From the NCBI GenBank assembly GCA_050697275.1, contig JBOGZI010000106.1:1-32215 (forward strand): a stretch of DNA of 32,215 nucleotides, read 5' to 3'. The translations under genes and the position numbers were made by a program. The DNA is from JBOGZI01 sp050697275. Its GTDB lineage: Bacteria; Actinomycetota; Thermoleophilia; Solirubrobacterales; 70-9. Below the pieces are notes generated by a model. That model saw nothing but the letters and a program-made list of their open reading frames with translations. It was not told the DNA's origin and searched no databases. This document shows, in pieces, positions 6,981 to 15,238 of the stretch. How positions within the stretch are numbered: the stretch's first letter is position 1; every line of letters starts with the position of its first letter.

Positions 6981-7793
6981 GTGACGGGCCACGACGACGT
7001 GACGGTCGTCATCCCCTGCTTCAACCACGGCGACTACCTCTTGGACGCGGTCGCAAGCGTGCTCTCCCAGGAAGGGGAGAGTCCCCACCTGATCGTCGTG
7101 GACGACGGCTCAACCGAGCCGAAGACCGAGACCGTGCTTGAGGCCTTGCCGGAGGGCGTTGAGCTGATCCGCCAGGCTAACGCGGGCCCGGCGGCGGCGC
7201 GCAACGCCGGCTTCGAGCGAGCCGAGACGCCCTACGTCCTGCCGCTAGACGCGGATGACAGGCTCCCTGCGGAGGCGCTCGCGGCGATGCACACAGCGCT
7301 CGAGTCGGACTCCCGCGCGGCGTACGCGTACGGCGTGATGCGCTTCTTCGGCGACTGGAGCGGCGAGGTCCGCTTCCCCGGCTACGACCCCTACCGCCTG
7401 CTCTACCGGCCGATCGTCGGCTGGCTCGGCCTGGTGCGGCGCGCGGCCTGGGAGGACGCCGACGGATTCGACCCGGAGCTGCGCGGCTTCGAGGACTGGG
7501 ACTTCACCCTGTGCGCGATCGAGCAGGGACGGCACGGACACCGTCTCGATCGGGTGGTGCTGGACTACCGCAAGCACGGCCGCTCCGGGCTGGAGGAGGA
7601 CCGCCGCCGCTACCGGGAGCTCTACCGTCGACTGCGGGAGAAGCACGCCGGGCTCTACGCGCGCGGCCGGGCGCTGGCCGCCGCCAGCGACCTCGGTCCG
7701 CTCGGCCGCCTCGTCTACAGGACCTGGTGGGCGTGGCGCCCGCTGCCCGCCGGCTACGAGCGCGCGCTATACAAGCTCCTCTTCCGGCGATAG
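6981..7793 (+). CDS. Family 2 glycosyltransferase
   Basis: This 270-aa GT-A fold enzyme transfers a sugar from a nucleotide donor on the cytoplasmic side. It shows 'VTVVIPCFNHGDYLLDAVASVL' at the N-terminus, 'VVDDGST' (D41-D42), 'NAGPAAARNAGF' near 67-78, the metal-binding 'LDADD' (D90, D92, D93) and 'FEDWDF' near 157 as the likely catalytic-base region. The C-terminus is basic and has no membrane helix. GTG 6981 gives the normal family N-terminus and avoids overlap with divergent wecB; GTG 6999 is also possible. A 29-bp imperfect tandem duplication lies at its 3' end. It is followed, after 110 bp, by the ABC exporter genes. Confidence 0.9.
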   Translation: MTGHDDVTVVIPCFNHGDYLLDAVASVLSQEGESPHLIVVDDGSTEPKTETVLEALPEGVELIRQANAGPAAARNAGFERAETPYVLPLDADDRLPAEALAAMHTALESDSRAAYAYGVMRFFGDWSGEVRFPGYDPYRLLYRPIVGWLGLVRRAAWEDADGFDPELRGFEDWDFTLCAIEQGRHGHRLDRVVLDYRKHGRSGLEEDRRRYRELYRRLREKHAGLYARGRALAAASDLGPLGRLVYRTWWAWRPLPAGYERALYKLLFRR

Positions 7794-7818
7794 CGCTCTA
7801 CCAGCTCCCCTTCCGGCG
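7764..7818 (+). repeat. 29-bp-period imperfect tandem repeat at the GT2 stop codon
   Basis: The 26-bp unit at 7764-7789 is repeated at 7793-7818 with three mismatches and a 3-bp spacer. The first copy encodes the last GT2 residues (ALYKLLFRR, then TAG). The second would encode nearly the same peptide (ALYQLPFRR) but in a shifted frame after the stop. It looks like a small local duplication that left a second, untranslated copy of the gene's end. Confidence 0.8.
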
Positions 7819-7891
7819 CCAGGCCAGGCTCTACACTGCCGGGCCGCCGAGGCAGAGCCCACCCTCCTGCGGGCGTTCCTCGGCCCGCCCC

Positions 7892-7897
7892 TACCAT
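7892..7897 (+). promoter_or_regulatory. -10-like box, leaderless start of wzm
   Basis: TACCAT lies 6 nt upstream of ATG 7904, with no ribosome binding site between. This fits a leaderless transcript for the exporter operon. Confidence 0.45.
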
Positions 7898-7903
7898 TCG
7901 ACC

Positions 7904-8767
7904 ATGGAAGCGATCGCCAGCCAGCAGCTTCGCGACGAGCCCGTAACGGTGATCGAGCCCGCGAGGGAATGGAAGCTGCCGAGCCTGACCGGGTTGTGGG
8001 CCCATCGCGACCTCTTCTACTTCCTGCTCAGGCGCGACATCATCGTCCGCTACAAGCAGTCGGTGGTCGGCGCCGCCTGGGCGGTGATCCAGCCGCTGCT
8101 GATGGCCGGGCTGTTCGCGGTCTTCCTAGGCCTGCTGCAGCGGGTCCCGTCCGAGCAGGGGATCCCGTACTCGCTGTTGGCCGTCTCGGGGCTGATCCTC
8201 TGGCTGCCGCTCACCGTCGCCCTCAACCTGGGTACGCAGAGCCTCATCGTCAACGAGCAGCTGATCACGAAGATCTACTTTCCCCGCCTGCTGATCCCGT
8301 TCGCGGCGGCGGCGGCGACCGCCCTCGACATGGTGATCGGGGTCGGGGTGGTGCTGGTGATCGCCATCATCGTCGGGGAGATCCCTGATGCCCGGATCCT
8401 GGCGATGCCCGTGGTCCTGCTGCTCACGGTGGTGCTCGCGATCGGCCTGGCGACCTGGCTCTCCGCCCTCAACGTGAAGTACCGAGATATCGCCCAGGCG
8501 GTGAGCTTTCTGACGCTGGCCGGATTCTTCATGAGCCCCATCCTCTATCCGTACGAATTCGTCCTCAGCTATCTGCCCGCCTGGCTGGTGCCCGTCTACG
8601 CCCTCAACCCGATGGTCGGGCTGCTCGAGGCGGCGCGCTGGTCGATGCTCGGGACCGAGATGGACCTGCGGCTCGTCCTGGTCCCGGTGCTGGCGGCGCC
8701 GCTTCTGCTGGTGACGGGAGCGCTGTACTTCCAGCGCTCGGAGCGCAGCTTCGCGGACGTGATCTGA
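7904..8767 (+). CDS. wzm: ABC-2 type polysaccharide export permease
   Basis: This 287-aa membrane protein has about six hydrophobic segments and the N-terminal layout of O-antigen/teichoic-acid ABC permeases (Wzm/TagG). A cytoplasmic lead-in 'LTGLWAHRDLFYFLLRRDIIVRYKQSVVGAAW' is followed by membrane helices, with 'NVKYRDIAQAVSFLTLAGFFMSPILYP' and 'LNPMVGLLEAARW' in the C-terminal half. It would form the transmembrane dimer that moves a lipid-linked glycan across the cytoplasmic membrane. ATG 7904 is chosen over longer in-frame starts inside the upstream glycosyltransferase gene, because the family sequence begins shortly after it. The ATPase gene follows after 25 bp. Confidence 0.93.
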   Translation: MEAIASQQLRDEPVTVIEPAREWKLPSLTGLWAHRDLFYFLLRRDIIVRYKQSVVGAAWAVIQPLLMAGLFAVFLGLLQRVPSEQGIPYSLLAVSGLILWLPLTVALNLGTQSLIVNEQLITKIYFPRLLIPFAAAAATALDMVIGVGVVLVIAIIVGEIPDARILAMPVVLLLTVVLAIGLATWLSALNVKYRDIAQAVSFLTLAGFFMSPILYPYEFVLSYLPAWLVPVYALNPMVGLLEAARWSMLGTEMDLRLVLVPVLAAPLLLVTGALYFQRSERSFADVI

Positions 8768-8792
8768 GCATGGCCCGGAGGGCGCGATCCCG

Positions 8793-10088
8793 ATGAGCGA
8801 GCCAGCGATCAAGGTGGAGGGGGTCGGCAAGCGCTACCGGCTAGGCGAGGGGCATGGGCAGCCGGCGACGAAGCTCTCCGAGGGCCTCAACGCGGCCCTG
8901 CGCGGACCCGTGCGGCGGCTGCTCGGGGGAGGCTCGGGCGACGCGACGAGCGAGCAGGAGGAGTTCTGGGCGCTGCGAGACATCTCCTTCGAGATCGGAC
9001 GCGGCGACATGTTTGGCCTGATCGGCCGCAACGGCGCCGGCAAGAGCACGCTGCTGAAGCTGCTGGCGCAGATCAGCCCTCCCACCGAGGGGCGGATCAC
9101 GGTTCGCGGCCGGGTGGGGACGCTGCTCGAGGTGGGGACCGGGTTTCATCCTGAGCTGACCGGTAGGGAGAACGTCTTCCTGAACGGGGCGATCCTCGGC
9201 ATGCGCCGGGCGGAGATCGCGCAGCGCTACGACGAGATCGCCGCCTTCTCGGGGATTGAGGAGTTCCTCAATACGCCGGTCAAGCGCTACTCGAGCGGCA
9301 TGTACGTGCGGCTTGCCTTCGCCGTCGCTGCCCACCTCGAGCCGGAGGTGCTGCTGTTGGACGAGGTCCTCGCGGTCGGGGACGCCGAGTTCCAGCGCAA
9401 GTCCTTCGACAAGATCATGGACGTCGCCCAGGAGGGCAGGACGGTGGTCTTCGTGAGCCACAACCTGGCGGCGGTGCAGAAGATCTGCACCCACTCCGCC
9501 TGGTTCGATCACGGGAGGCTCGTCGGGATCGGTCCCACGCAGGAGGTGGTCTCCTCGTATCTGGCCGAGGTCGGCTCGAAGCAGAGCGGGGGGGTGGCCG
9601 AGGTGGGCGACGACGTCCACCGGATCGGAGTGGGCGGGGCGAAGCTGGTCAGGGTCGAGCTGCGCGACTCGCAGGGCCAGGCCATGGATCGGGTCAACCT
9701 CGGCGAGCCTTTCTCGCTGACGCTGACCTTCGAGGTCGACCAGACGATCCCTGACGCCACCATCGAGGTTGGGATCTCATCGGCCGACGGAACCCGGGTG
9801 GTCACCTCGCTGAGCAGCGACGACGGCAACAGGGTCTCGCTGTCGCCCGGGACCCGCGAGGTCGCGGTCGACCTAGAACTGACACTTCTGCCCGGCGACT
9901 ACTGGTTCGACGTCGGCATTCATAACCCGGAGGTCTCCCTCGACTTCGTCGAGCGGGTCCTCAGCTTCGTCTCGACCAAGGAGCCACACGAGGACGTCGA
10001 GCCCTACCCGTGGCCGATCACGCGCGGGGTGGTGCGCCCCGCCTCGCAGTGGGCTGTCCGCGCCCTAGCGCGCACCGCCGTCAACTAG
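8793..10088 (+). CDS. wzt: Polysaccharide ABC exporter ATPase with C-terminal glycan-binding-like domain
   Basis: This 431-aa protein has two parts. Residues 1 to about 250 are an ABC ATPase: Walker A 'GRNGAGKST' (78-86, K84), signature 'YSSGMYVRLAFA' (from 166), Walker B 'VLLLDE' (186-191) and switch H223 in 'FVSHN'. The position of the usual Q-loop glutamine reads 'LLEVGTGFHPELTGREN', as in other Wzt proteins. Residues of about 270-410 form a beta-rich domain ('RVNLGEPFSLTLTFEVD', 'LLPGDYWFDVGIHNPE') resembling the Wzt C-terminal domain, which in known systems recognises the modified end of the glycan. GGAGGG upstream supports ATG 8793. The presence of this domain suggests export of a pre-assembled, end-capped chain; with many methyltransferases nearby, a methyl cap is plausible. 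Confidence 0.94.
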   Translation: MSEPAIKVEGVGKRYRLGEGHGQPATKLSEGLNAALRGPVRRLLGGGSGDATSEQEEFWALRDISFEIGRGDMFGLIGRNGAGKSTLLKLLAQISPPTEGRITVRGRVGTLLEVGTGFHPELTGRENVFLNGAILGMRRAEIAQRYDEIAAFSGIEEFLNTPVKRYSSGMYVRLAFAVAAHLEPEVLLLDEVLAVGDAEFQRKSFDKIMDVAQEGRTVVFVSHNLAAVQKICTHSAWFDHGRLVGIGPTQEVVSSYLAEVGSKQSGGVAEVGDDVHRIGVGGAKLVRVELRDSQGQAMDRVNLGEPFSLTLTFEVDQTIPDATIEVGISSADGTRVVTSLSSDDGNRVSLSPGTREVAVDLELTLLPGDYWFDVGIHNPEVSLDFVERVLSFVSTKEPHEDVEPYPWPITRGVVRPASQWAVRALARTAVN

Positions 10089-10159
10089 CTGCTCGTAGCG
10101 GCGCGGAGGTAGCTCGGCCGCGGCCGTGACGCTTCCTGGCTGCTGCTCGGTGGGCGGCG

Positions 10160-10180
10160 CTTGCCTCCCACGGAGGCAAG
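10160..10180. terminator. Perfect 9-bp hairpin between convergent wzt and GT-C genes
   Basis: CTTGCCTCC (10160-10168) pairs perfectly with GGAGGCAAG (10172-10180) around a 3-nt loop. It lies in the 130-bp gap between the 3' ends of convergent genes, where a bidirectional terminator is expected. There is no long T run on either side, so it would be an actinobacterial type with a reduced U tract. Confidence 0.65.
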
Positions 10181-10218
10181 ATCGTGCTTACCTCGATGAG
10201 GGGAGCGTGGGGAAGCGC

Positions 10219-11910
10219 TCAGCGCACCACGTCTCGCTCCGTTTCTGCGGGGTCGCAGCGAAGCACGTAGGACATCGTTACTCGCTCGCCCCGGAGCCAG
10301 CGCGTCACGTTGTCGATCTCCTCGCAATAGTCCGGAGGTCGGTCTCCGGCCCGTTTAACGGCGATCACCCAGACGGCCGAGCTGTCGTTCCGCCACCTTG
10401 CCTCGACGGCATCCCCTCGCCGAATCGTGAACGGCTCGAACCAGTCACCCAAGCACCCGTGGAGATCAGGCCTGTCTGGCAGCACGAGAAGCTTGCACAG
10501 CAGCGGTGACGTGCGCGGCGTCCGCGACAAGGCCTCGGGGGCGCTGGCGAACCAGTAATCGCCCTCCCAGCGCTCGTTCACTCCCCCGATTCCCGCAACG
10601 GGGTTGACGTAGGCGTAGTTGTAGGGGAAGAGCAGCGTCTGCTCGGCCATCGGGACGAGCAGCGCCGCGCCCAGCAAGCTGGCGCCGAGAACTCTCCAGC
10701 GTTTCTTCGGCTGCTTTGCCCTCGCCCAGCTCCAAAAGCGCTCTGCTCCGATACCGGCCAGGATGGCGATTCCCGGAAGGACATAGAGGTGATGTCGCAT
10801 CCCGTCGTACATCGTGGCGGCGGTGATCACCGCGCCCAAGGGCAGAAGGACAGCCTGCTGGAGGACGAGCAGCAAGCCGAGTTCGGGACGGCTCCAGACG
10901 GTGCCGTGACGGCGAGTGCCGCGCCCGGTCGCGAGAGCCCTGATGCCGAGCACGGCACCGAGTACCGCGAGAGCCCCCAGCAAGAGCGGAACGGACGCGC
11001 CGATCCAGGTCGGCAGGTACCACCAGGGGAGTTGGTCCGACTGAAGGAGCTGTCCGGCGGTCAGTGTGTCGCCGGTCCACCCGATATTCGCGGAGGTGGA
11101 ACCTGATTCGACCAGCGGGGTCAGGAAGTGGCCTGCGGCGTTGGGGTAGAGGACGGCGAACGCCCCAAGGCACGCAGCAACGCCTGCGGCCACCGTCAGA
11201 TCTGTCTGTGTGCGGAGCGCGATTCCGCCGAAGCGCCGCTGCCCCAGCCGCAGCGCCGCGTAGGTCACCAGTGATGCTGCGAACGGCAGCCAGAGCGCCA
11301 GCCGGGTGCCGACGCCGATGAAAATGCCGCCCGCCAGCATCGCCGCAATCGCCAACCTGTATCGCGAGCTGGAAGGGTGGCCCGGCCTCTCGCACAACGC
11401 CAGGATCAGGGCCACGGTCACCAGCGTGTAGCCACAGGCCGCCGGGATGTCCTTGGGGTTGAAGAAGGCGTGCCCCGTCCATGCCGGCACCGCAAGCAGC
11501 CCAGCCGCGGCCCAGAGGGCGAAGGGTCGCGAGCCGCTGAGCCGCCAGACCGCGGCGCCGACTGCCGCAGCTGTAAGGAGCCCGAGGGTCGCGACGGTTA
11601 GGTGACGGACGTCGTAGGCGGCGGCTGAGTGCGAGAGCTCGCCGAGCGACTCGTTGCCCGCGACGACATTCGCGCCGTGCGCGAGAGCGTCGTTGGCGGG
11701 TCCATACACGGACGCCGAACTGGCGCCCTCTGGCGCGTACCAACCATTGTCGAGCCAGGCGGTCGCCCAGCCCAGGTGTAAGGGCTCGTCCGTGGTAACT
11801 CCCGCTGCGAGAGCCCCGGCGATGAGTTGCGCTACGCCTATCCCGAGCACGACCGCAGCGAGAGCGGTGACGGGGTCAACTCGGTGGCCAACTCGACCCC
11901 ACCTAGCCAT
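10219..11910 (-). CDS. GT-C membrane glycosyltransferase, paralogue A (PMT/ArnT-like)
   Basis: This 563-aa polytopic protein has about ten hydrophobic segments and a C-terminal soluble domain from about 425. After the first helix ('TALAAVVLGIGVAQLIAGALAAGV') comes 'TTDEPLHLGW', with the acidic pair of PMT/ArnT-type GT-C enzymes in the first outer loop. 'HAFFNPKDIPAACGY' follows in the next outer loop. Such enzymes transfer a sugar from polyprenyl phosphate to glycan, lipid or protein outside the membrane. ATG 11910 is preferred to 11961 because paralogue B starts at the equivalent position and TACGCT lies 6 nt upstream. It is about three-quarters identical to the protein at 18280-19965. The acceptor is unknown. 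Confidence 0.87.
   Translation of the reverse strand: MARWGRVGHRVDPVTALAAVVLGIGVAQLIAGALAAGVTTDEPLHLGWATAWLDNGWYAPEGASSASVYGPANDALAHGANVVAGNESLGELSHSAAAYDVRHLTVATLGLLTAAAVGAAVWRLSGSRPFALWAAAGLLAVPAWTGHAFFNPKDIPAACGYTLVTVALILALCERPGHPSSSRYRLAIAAMLAGGIFIGVGTRLALWLPFAASLVTYAALRLGQRRFGGIALRTQTDLTVAAGVAACLGAFAVLYPNAAGHFLTPLVESGSTSANIGWTGDTLTAGQLLQSDQLPWWYLPTWIGASVPLLLGALAVLGAVLGIRALATGRGTRRHGTVWSRPELGLLLVLQQAVLLPLGAVITAATMYDGMRHHLYVLPGIAILAGIGAERFWSWARAKQPKKRWRVLGASLLGAALLVPMAEQTLLFPYNYAYVNPVAGIGGVNERWEGDYWFASAPEALSRTPRTSPLLCKLLVLPDRPDLHGCLGDWFEPFTIRRGDAVEARWRNDSSAVWVIAVKRAGDRPPDYCEEIDNVTRWLRGERVTMSYVLRCDPAETERDVVR
10228..11899 (-). repeat. Long direct repeat, copy A (GT-C gene)
   Basis: Nearly the whole GT-C coding sequence is repeated at 18287-19954 in the same orientation. 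By eye DNA identity is about 80%, rising to about 90% near 10500-10680. Similarity fades at both gene ends. Boundaries are approximate. Confidence 0.85.
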
Positions 11911-11916
11911 CGGTGC

Positions 11917-11922
11917 AGCGTA
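11917..11922 (-). promoter_or_regulatory. -10-like box, leaderless start of GT-C paralogue A
   Basis: On the minus strand TACGCT lies 6 nt before ATG 11910. A TTGACG further upstream is 21 nt away, rather far for a -35 element. The box supports ATG 11910 as the start and a promoter inside the minus-strand gene series. Confidence 0.4.
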
Positions 11923-11994
11923 CAAGGCGGTTGAGCCTTCGATCGTCAATTTCGGCGGCATGTATCGCGCAGCCGCCCGAAATCCGCTTCGCTG

Positions 11995-12801
11995 CTAGAC
12001 GAAGAGCAGCCCGATCCCGAAACCAGGCCGTTCCGGCCTCGCGATCAGCGCCTCGCTGCGGTACTCGCCGGAGATCTCCCGCCAGAAGCGCGGCACCTCG
12101 CCTGAAATCGGGCCGGTGCCGTCCTCGGCTCGACGATCCGGGTTGATGTCGTGGAAGGCGATCAGCCCGCCCCGCCTCACCATCCCGTTGTAGAGCTCGA
12201 AGTCGGCGCGCACGCCCTCGTAGGAGTGATCGCCGTCGATGAACAGGAAGTCGAGCTCGGCGCCGCCGAGGGCGTCCGCAACCAGATCACGGGTTTCGGT
12301 GAGCTGGGAATCAGCTTGAATGCTGATCACCCGCTGAGACTCCCTGGCGAACTTCTCTCGCGCACGCTGAGTGTGCGGAGGAGTGTCGATGTCCAGCGAA
12401 ACGATCACCGCGTCCGGCCGAGCCACCCGCGTCAGCAGATAGAGGGTGCCACCGGCGGAGGCCCCGATCTCGCAGAGGCGCTGCGGCTGCAGCTCCCGGA
12501 CCCGCTCGAGCATGGCGAGCAGCTCGTCGCGCATCTGCACCGGCACGACCGGACCGACCTGGAGGCGCGGGTCGATCAGCTCGTGTCCGTCGATCCCGCT
12601 CACCACGCCTTCCTCGGTGGCGGCGACGAGGTCCTCGATCGGACGCGGATCGCGTCCTGCGCGGGCGAGCTCGCGGCCCTGCTGTTGCAGGTACCGGTAG
12701 TAGGTGAGCGCCGCACGCAGCTTCGGGGCGCGCTCAGGAAGGCTGGCATGCAGTTGGTTCATCCACCTCCGGGGCGAGAAGCGCGGCTTGGTCGACTCCA
12801 C
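11995..12801 (-). CDS. Class I SAM-dependent methyltransferase (CmcI / Methyltransf_24-like)
   Basis: This 268-aa protein has a Rossmann methyltransferase domain from about residue 105. The SAM-binding loop is 'LCEIGASAGGTLYLLTRV' (109-126), D137/D139 end strand 2 ('VSLDIDT'), and 'LDFLFIDGDHSYEGVRADFELY' (183-204) is the signature shared by CmcI-like and Methyltransf_24 proteins. 'GGLIAFHDIN' follows at 211-220. The 'DGDHSYEG...HDI' pattern binds a metal in some relatives, fitting sugar O-methylation. GTG 12801 is used; TAGATT 8 nt upstream suggests its own leaderless start. It lies 38 bp downstream of the FkbM gene and 84 bp upstream of the GT-C gene. A sugar hydroxyl is the likely acceptor, by context only. 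Confidence 0.85.
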   Translation of the reverse strand: MESTKPRFSPRRWMNQLHASLPERAPKLRAALTYYRYLQQQGRELARAGRDPRPIEDLVAATEEGVVSGIDGHELIDPRLQVGPVVPVQMRDELLAMLERVRELQPQRLCEIGASAGGTLYLLTRVARPDAVIVSLDIDTPPHTQRAREKFARESQRVISIQADSQLTETRDLVADALGGAELDFLFIDGDHSYEGVRADFELYNGMVRRGGLIAFHDINPDRRAEDGTGPISGEVPRFWREISGEYRSEALIARPERPGFGIGLLFV

Positions 12802-12809
12802 CGGCGCGG

Positions 12810-12815
12810 AATCTA
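12810..12815 (-). promoter_or_regulatory. -10-like box, leaderless start of the CmcI-like methyltransferase
   Basis: TAGATT on the minus strand lies 8 nt before GTG 12801, within the 38-bp gap after the FkbM gene. It may be an internal promoter of the minus-strand series. Confidence 0.35.
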
Positions 12816-12839
12816 CAGCTCAGTGATCGCCCAGATACC

Positions 12840-13577
12840 TCAAGTGGGATCGGGCATACGCACGAACATCCCATCAGCCCAGTCGAGTGTGCCGGTCCGC
12901 TCGTCGAAGCTGCCGGGCATGGGCTCGAGCCAGGCCAGGCGCAGCCCCGCGTCATAGAACATGTCGATCAGCTCCTTGGCCGCGGCCTGCCCTTCGTAGA
13001 GCTCGGAGAACAGGAGCTCAGCCTCGATGGACACCGCCCGGTGAAGAAGCTCGGGGGCTCCGCGCAGCACGTTCATCTCGAAGCCCTGGACGTCCAGCTT
13101 GAGCGCAGCTCGGGTCGATGGCTTCAGGAACTCGGCTGAGACCGAGTCGAGCGTCTCGATGCGAACGGTCTCGGTACCGACGTATGCAAGCTCTGGAGCG
13201 AGTTCCAGATACCGCGGGCCCATCGACAGGAGCGAGCTGTGGGGCGACGCTGGCGAGATATTCATCTCAGCTTGGCCGGCGGTGTCTCCGAGGCCCATAC
13301 GACGGACGGTCCATTGAGGATCGTTCTGGGCGGCCGCCTCGAGCTCGTGGAAGGCCGCCGCCTGTGGCTCGAGGGAGACGATTTGGCCCTCGTATCCCCA
13401 TTTGCGGACGTCGGTCGCGTACTGCCCGACATTCGCTCCGACATCGAAGAGAACGTCGACACCAAGCCACCTCAGGGTACGTTGACGGCGGAGGCCCAGG
13501 TAATTGCGAGGGGGCCAGTAGTCGATATGGATGCCAGCTCGATGGCCGAGCCCTTGTACGAACTCCCTCCATCCCAT
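12840..13577 (-). CDS. FkbM family methyltransferase
   Basis: This 245-aa SAM-dependent O-methyltransferase shows the FkbM pattern. The SAM loop is 'FDVGANVGQYA' (44-54), E70 in 'VSLEP' should contact the SAM ribose, and 'LKLDVQGFEMNVLRGA' (159-174) is the family's second hallmark. Members methylate sugar or polyketide hydroxyls. No membrane segment. ATG 13577 is preceded by a purine-rich GGGGAGGGG about 10 nt upstream, a plausible ribosome binding site. It is the first gene of a minus-strand series (FkbM, CmcI-like, GT-C) and is divergent from the FAD oxidoreductase across a 191-bp gap. Confidence 0.92.
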   Translation of the reverse strand: MGWREFVQGLGHRAGIHIDYWPPRNYLGLRRQRTLRWLGVDVLFDVGANVGQYATDVRKWGYEGQIVSLEPQAAAFHELEAAAQNDPQWTVRRMGLGDTAGQAEMNISPASPHSSLLSMGPRYLELAPELAYVGTETVRIETLDSVSAEFLKPSTRAALKLDVQGFEMNVLRGAPELLHRAVSIEAELLFSELYEGQAAAKELIDMFYDAGLRLAWLEPMPGSFDERTGTLDWADGMFVRMPDPT

Positions 13578-13768
13578 ACCTTGCAGCCCCTCCCCACGGC
13601 CTGCTCAAGTGTGCGGGCATTTCGTCGGAGCCTGTGCCCTAACGCGATCAGACGAGCCGAGGTGGACATTACCGGGACAATGGTGAGGCGAGCGACGAGA
13701 TCCGCGGGGCGGCGCCTAGGCCACTCGACGCAGCGGCGCTGGATCTGGCGGCCACGTGGGAGCCCGGC
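13578..13768. other. Largest intergenic gap; divergent promoter region
   Basis: This 191-bp stretch separates the divergent FkbM and FAD oxidoreductase genes and should hold promoters for both. I see the FkbM ribosome binding site at its left end and GGAG before ATG 13769 at its right end. I cannot assign a convincing -35/-10 pair on either strand. No RNA gene, strong hairpin or further coding sequence is apparent. Confidence 0.5.
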
Positions 13769-15223
13769 ATGAGAGTGGCCGTGATCGGAGCCGGGGTCAC
13801 CGGGCTCGTGGCCGCATATCGCCTCTCGAAGTCCGGACACAGCTGCGACGTCTACGAGCGCTGGCCCGGTCTCGGCGGTCAGGTCGCAACGCTGGACGTC
13901 GGCGGCGGTCACTTGCTGGAGCGCTACTACCACCACCTGTTCACGACCGATCGTCACATCGCCGATCTGTACGAGGAGCTCGGCATCGATGACCCGATCG
14001 AGTGGCTGCCCTCGAGCGTGGCGGTGTTCAGCGGCTCCCGGAGCTGGCCGTTCACCAGCCCGCGCGACCTGCTGGGCTTCAAGCCGGTCAGCCTGCGCAC
14101 CCGGATCCGCATGGGGCTGGCGGTGCTGCTGCTGCAGCGCCGCCCAGGAGGCGTCGAGAGCTTCGAGGGGTTGACGGCGCGTGAGTGGATCGAGCGATCG
14201 ATGGGCCAGGAGGCCTGGGACCAGGTCTGGCGTCCCCTCCTGCGCGGCAAGTTCGGTGGTCGCGCCGAGGACATCTCCATGGCCTGGCTGTGGAGCAAGT
14301 TCACCCTTCGGCGGCAGATCAAGGGAAAGCAGACCCGCACGGAGATGCTCGGCTACCCGCGAGGTGGATGGCAGCCGCTCCTGGAGCGGCTGCGCGATGA
14401 GATCGAGTCCCGCGGAGGGAACGTGCTGATCGACCGCCCGGCGGCGCGCATTGCCCGACCCGCGCAGGACGCGGGCGAGCCCGGAGGGCGGTTCCTCCTC
14501 GAGTGGGGGGGACCCGACTCGTTCCGATCCGGCCTCGACCCCACGGGGTTCGCGAGGGCTGGAGAGGATCTATACGAGGCGGTGGTCGCGACGGTGCCCA
14601 GCGATATCTTCGCCAAGCTGCTGGATGAGCGACTCGCCGCCGAGGTCGGCAGCGGATACCTGGACCGGCTCGACTCGATCGACTACCACGCGGCGGTCTG
14701 CCTGCTGCTCGAGCTCGACCGGGACTTCAGCCCCTTCTACTGGACCAACATCGCCGATACGGAGCTGCCGTTCGTAGGGCTGATCGAGCAGACGCGGATG
14801 ATCCCGCCGGACCGCTATGGAGACCGGCGCTTCCTCTACGTCGCCAACTACGTCGAGCACGGCGACCCACTGCTCGAGCCGTCGGCGGAGGAGCTGCTGA
14901 AACTGTATGAGCCGGGCCTGCGCCGGGTGAATCCAGGGTTCGACCGATCCTGGGTGAAGCGGGCGTGGCTGTTTCGGGAGCCCCACGCCCAGCCGATCGT
15001 CGATGTCGGCTACAGGGAGAAGATCCCCCCCCTGAGGACGCCTGTCGAGGGCTTGCTCCTGGCCAACACCACACAGATCTACCCCGAGGACCGGGGAACG
15101 AACTACTCGGTCCGCCTGGGCTCCGAGGCGGCTGCCTCGATCGGGGGCGGCGGTCCCTGGCACGGCCAGAGAGGGGAACCTCACAGCGACAGGGTGAGGA
15201 TCCACTTCACCATGTCGAGCTGA
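13769..15223 (+). CDS. FAD-dependent oxidoreductase (amine-oxidase / protoporphyrinogen-oxidase-like fold)
   Basis: This 484-aa protein opens with a dinucleotide-binding motif 'VAVIGAGVTGLVAAYRLSKSGHSCDVYE' (glycines 7, 9 and 12; E30 for the ADP ribose), then 'GGQVATLDVGGGHLLERYYHHLF'. It ends with a second FAD-contact region near 'LLANTTQIYPEDRGTNYSVRLGSEAA'. Family, length and ends are those of flavin amine oxidases, phytoene desaturases and UDP-galactopyranose-mutase-like proteins. Distant members recur in bacterial glycan clusters, but their reaction is mostly unknown. It could oxidise a sugar or act on a polyprenyl carrier. GGAG at 6-nt spacing supports ATG 13769. It lies inside the segment bracketed by the two GT-C copies and converges on the zinc-motif methyltransferase gene with a 15-bp gap. 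Confidence 0.85.
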   Translation: MRVAVIGAGVTGLVAAYRLSKSGHSCDVYERWPGLGGQVATLDVGGGHLLERYYHHLFTTDRHIADLYEELGIDDPIEWLPSSVAVFSGSRSWPFTSPRDLLGFKPVSLRTRIRMGLAVLLLQRRPGGVESFEGLTAREWIERSMGQEAWDQVWRPLLRGKFGGRAEDISMAWLWSKFTLRRQIKGKQTRTEMLGYPRGGWQPLLERLRDEIESRGGNVLIDRPAARIARPAQDAGEPGGRFLLEWGGPDSFRSGLDPTGFARAGEDLYEAVVATVPSDIFAKLLDERLAAEVGSGYLDRLDSIDYHAAVCLLLELDRDFSPFYWTNIADTELPFVGLIEQTRMIPPDRYGDRRFLYVANYVEHGDPLLEPSAEELLKLYEPGLRRVNPGFDRSWVKRAWLFREPHAQPIVDVGYREKIPPLRTPVEGLLLANTTQIYPEDRGTNYSVRLGSEAAASIGGGGPWHGQRGEPHSDRVRIHFTMSS

Positions 15224-15238
15224 TCACCCATCCGTCCG

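Noticed and set aside
9001..9180. A defective ABC ATPase because the Q-loop glutamine is not obvious
   Set aside because: Wzt-type ATPases commonly read LLE-G-GFHPELTGREN here; Walker A, signature, Walker B and H-loop are intact.
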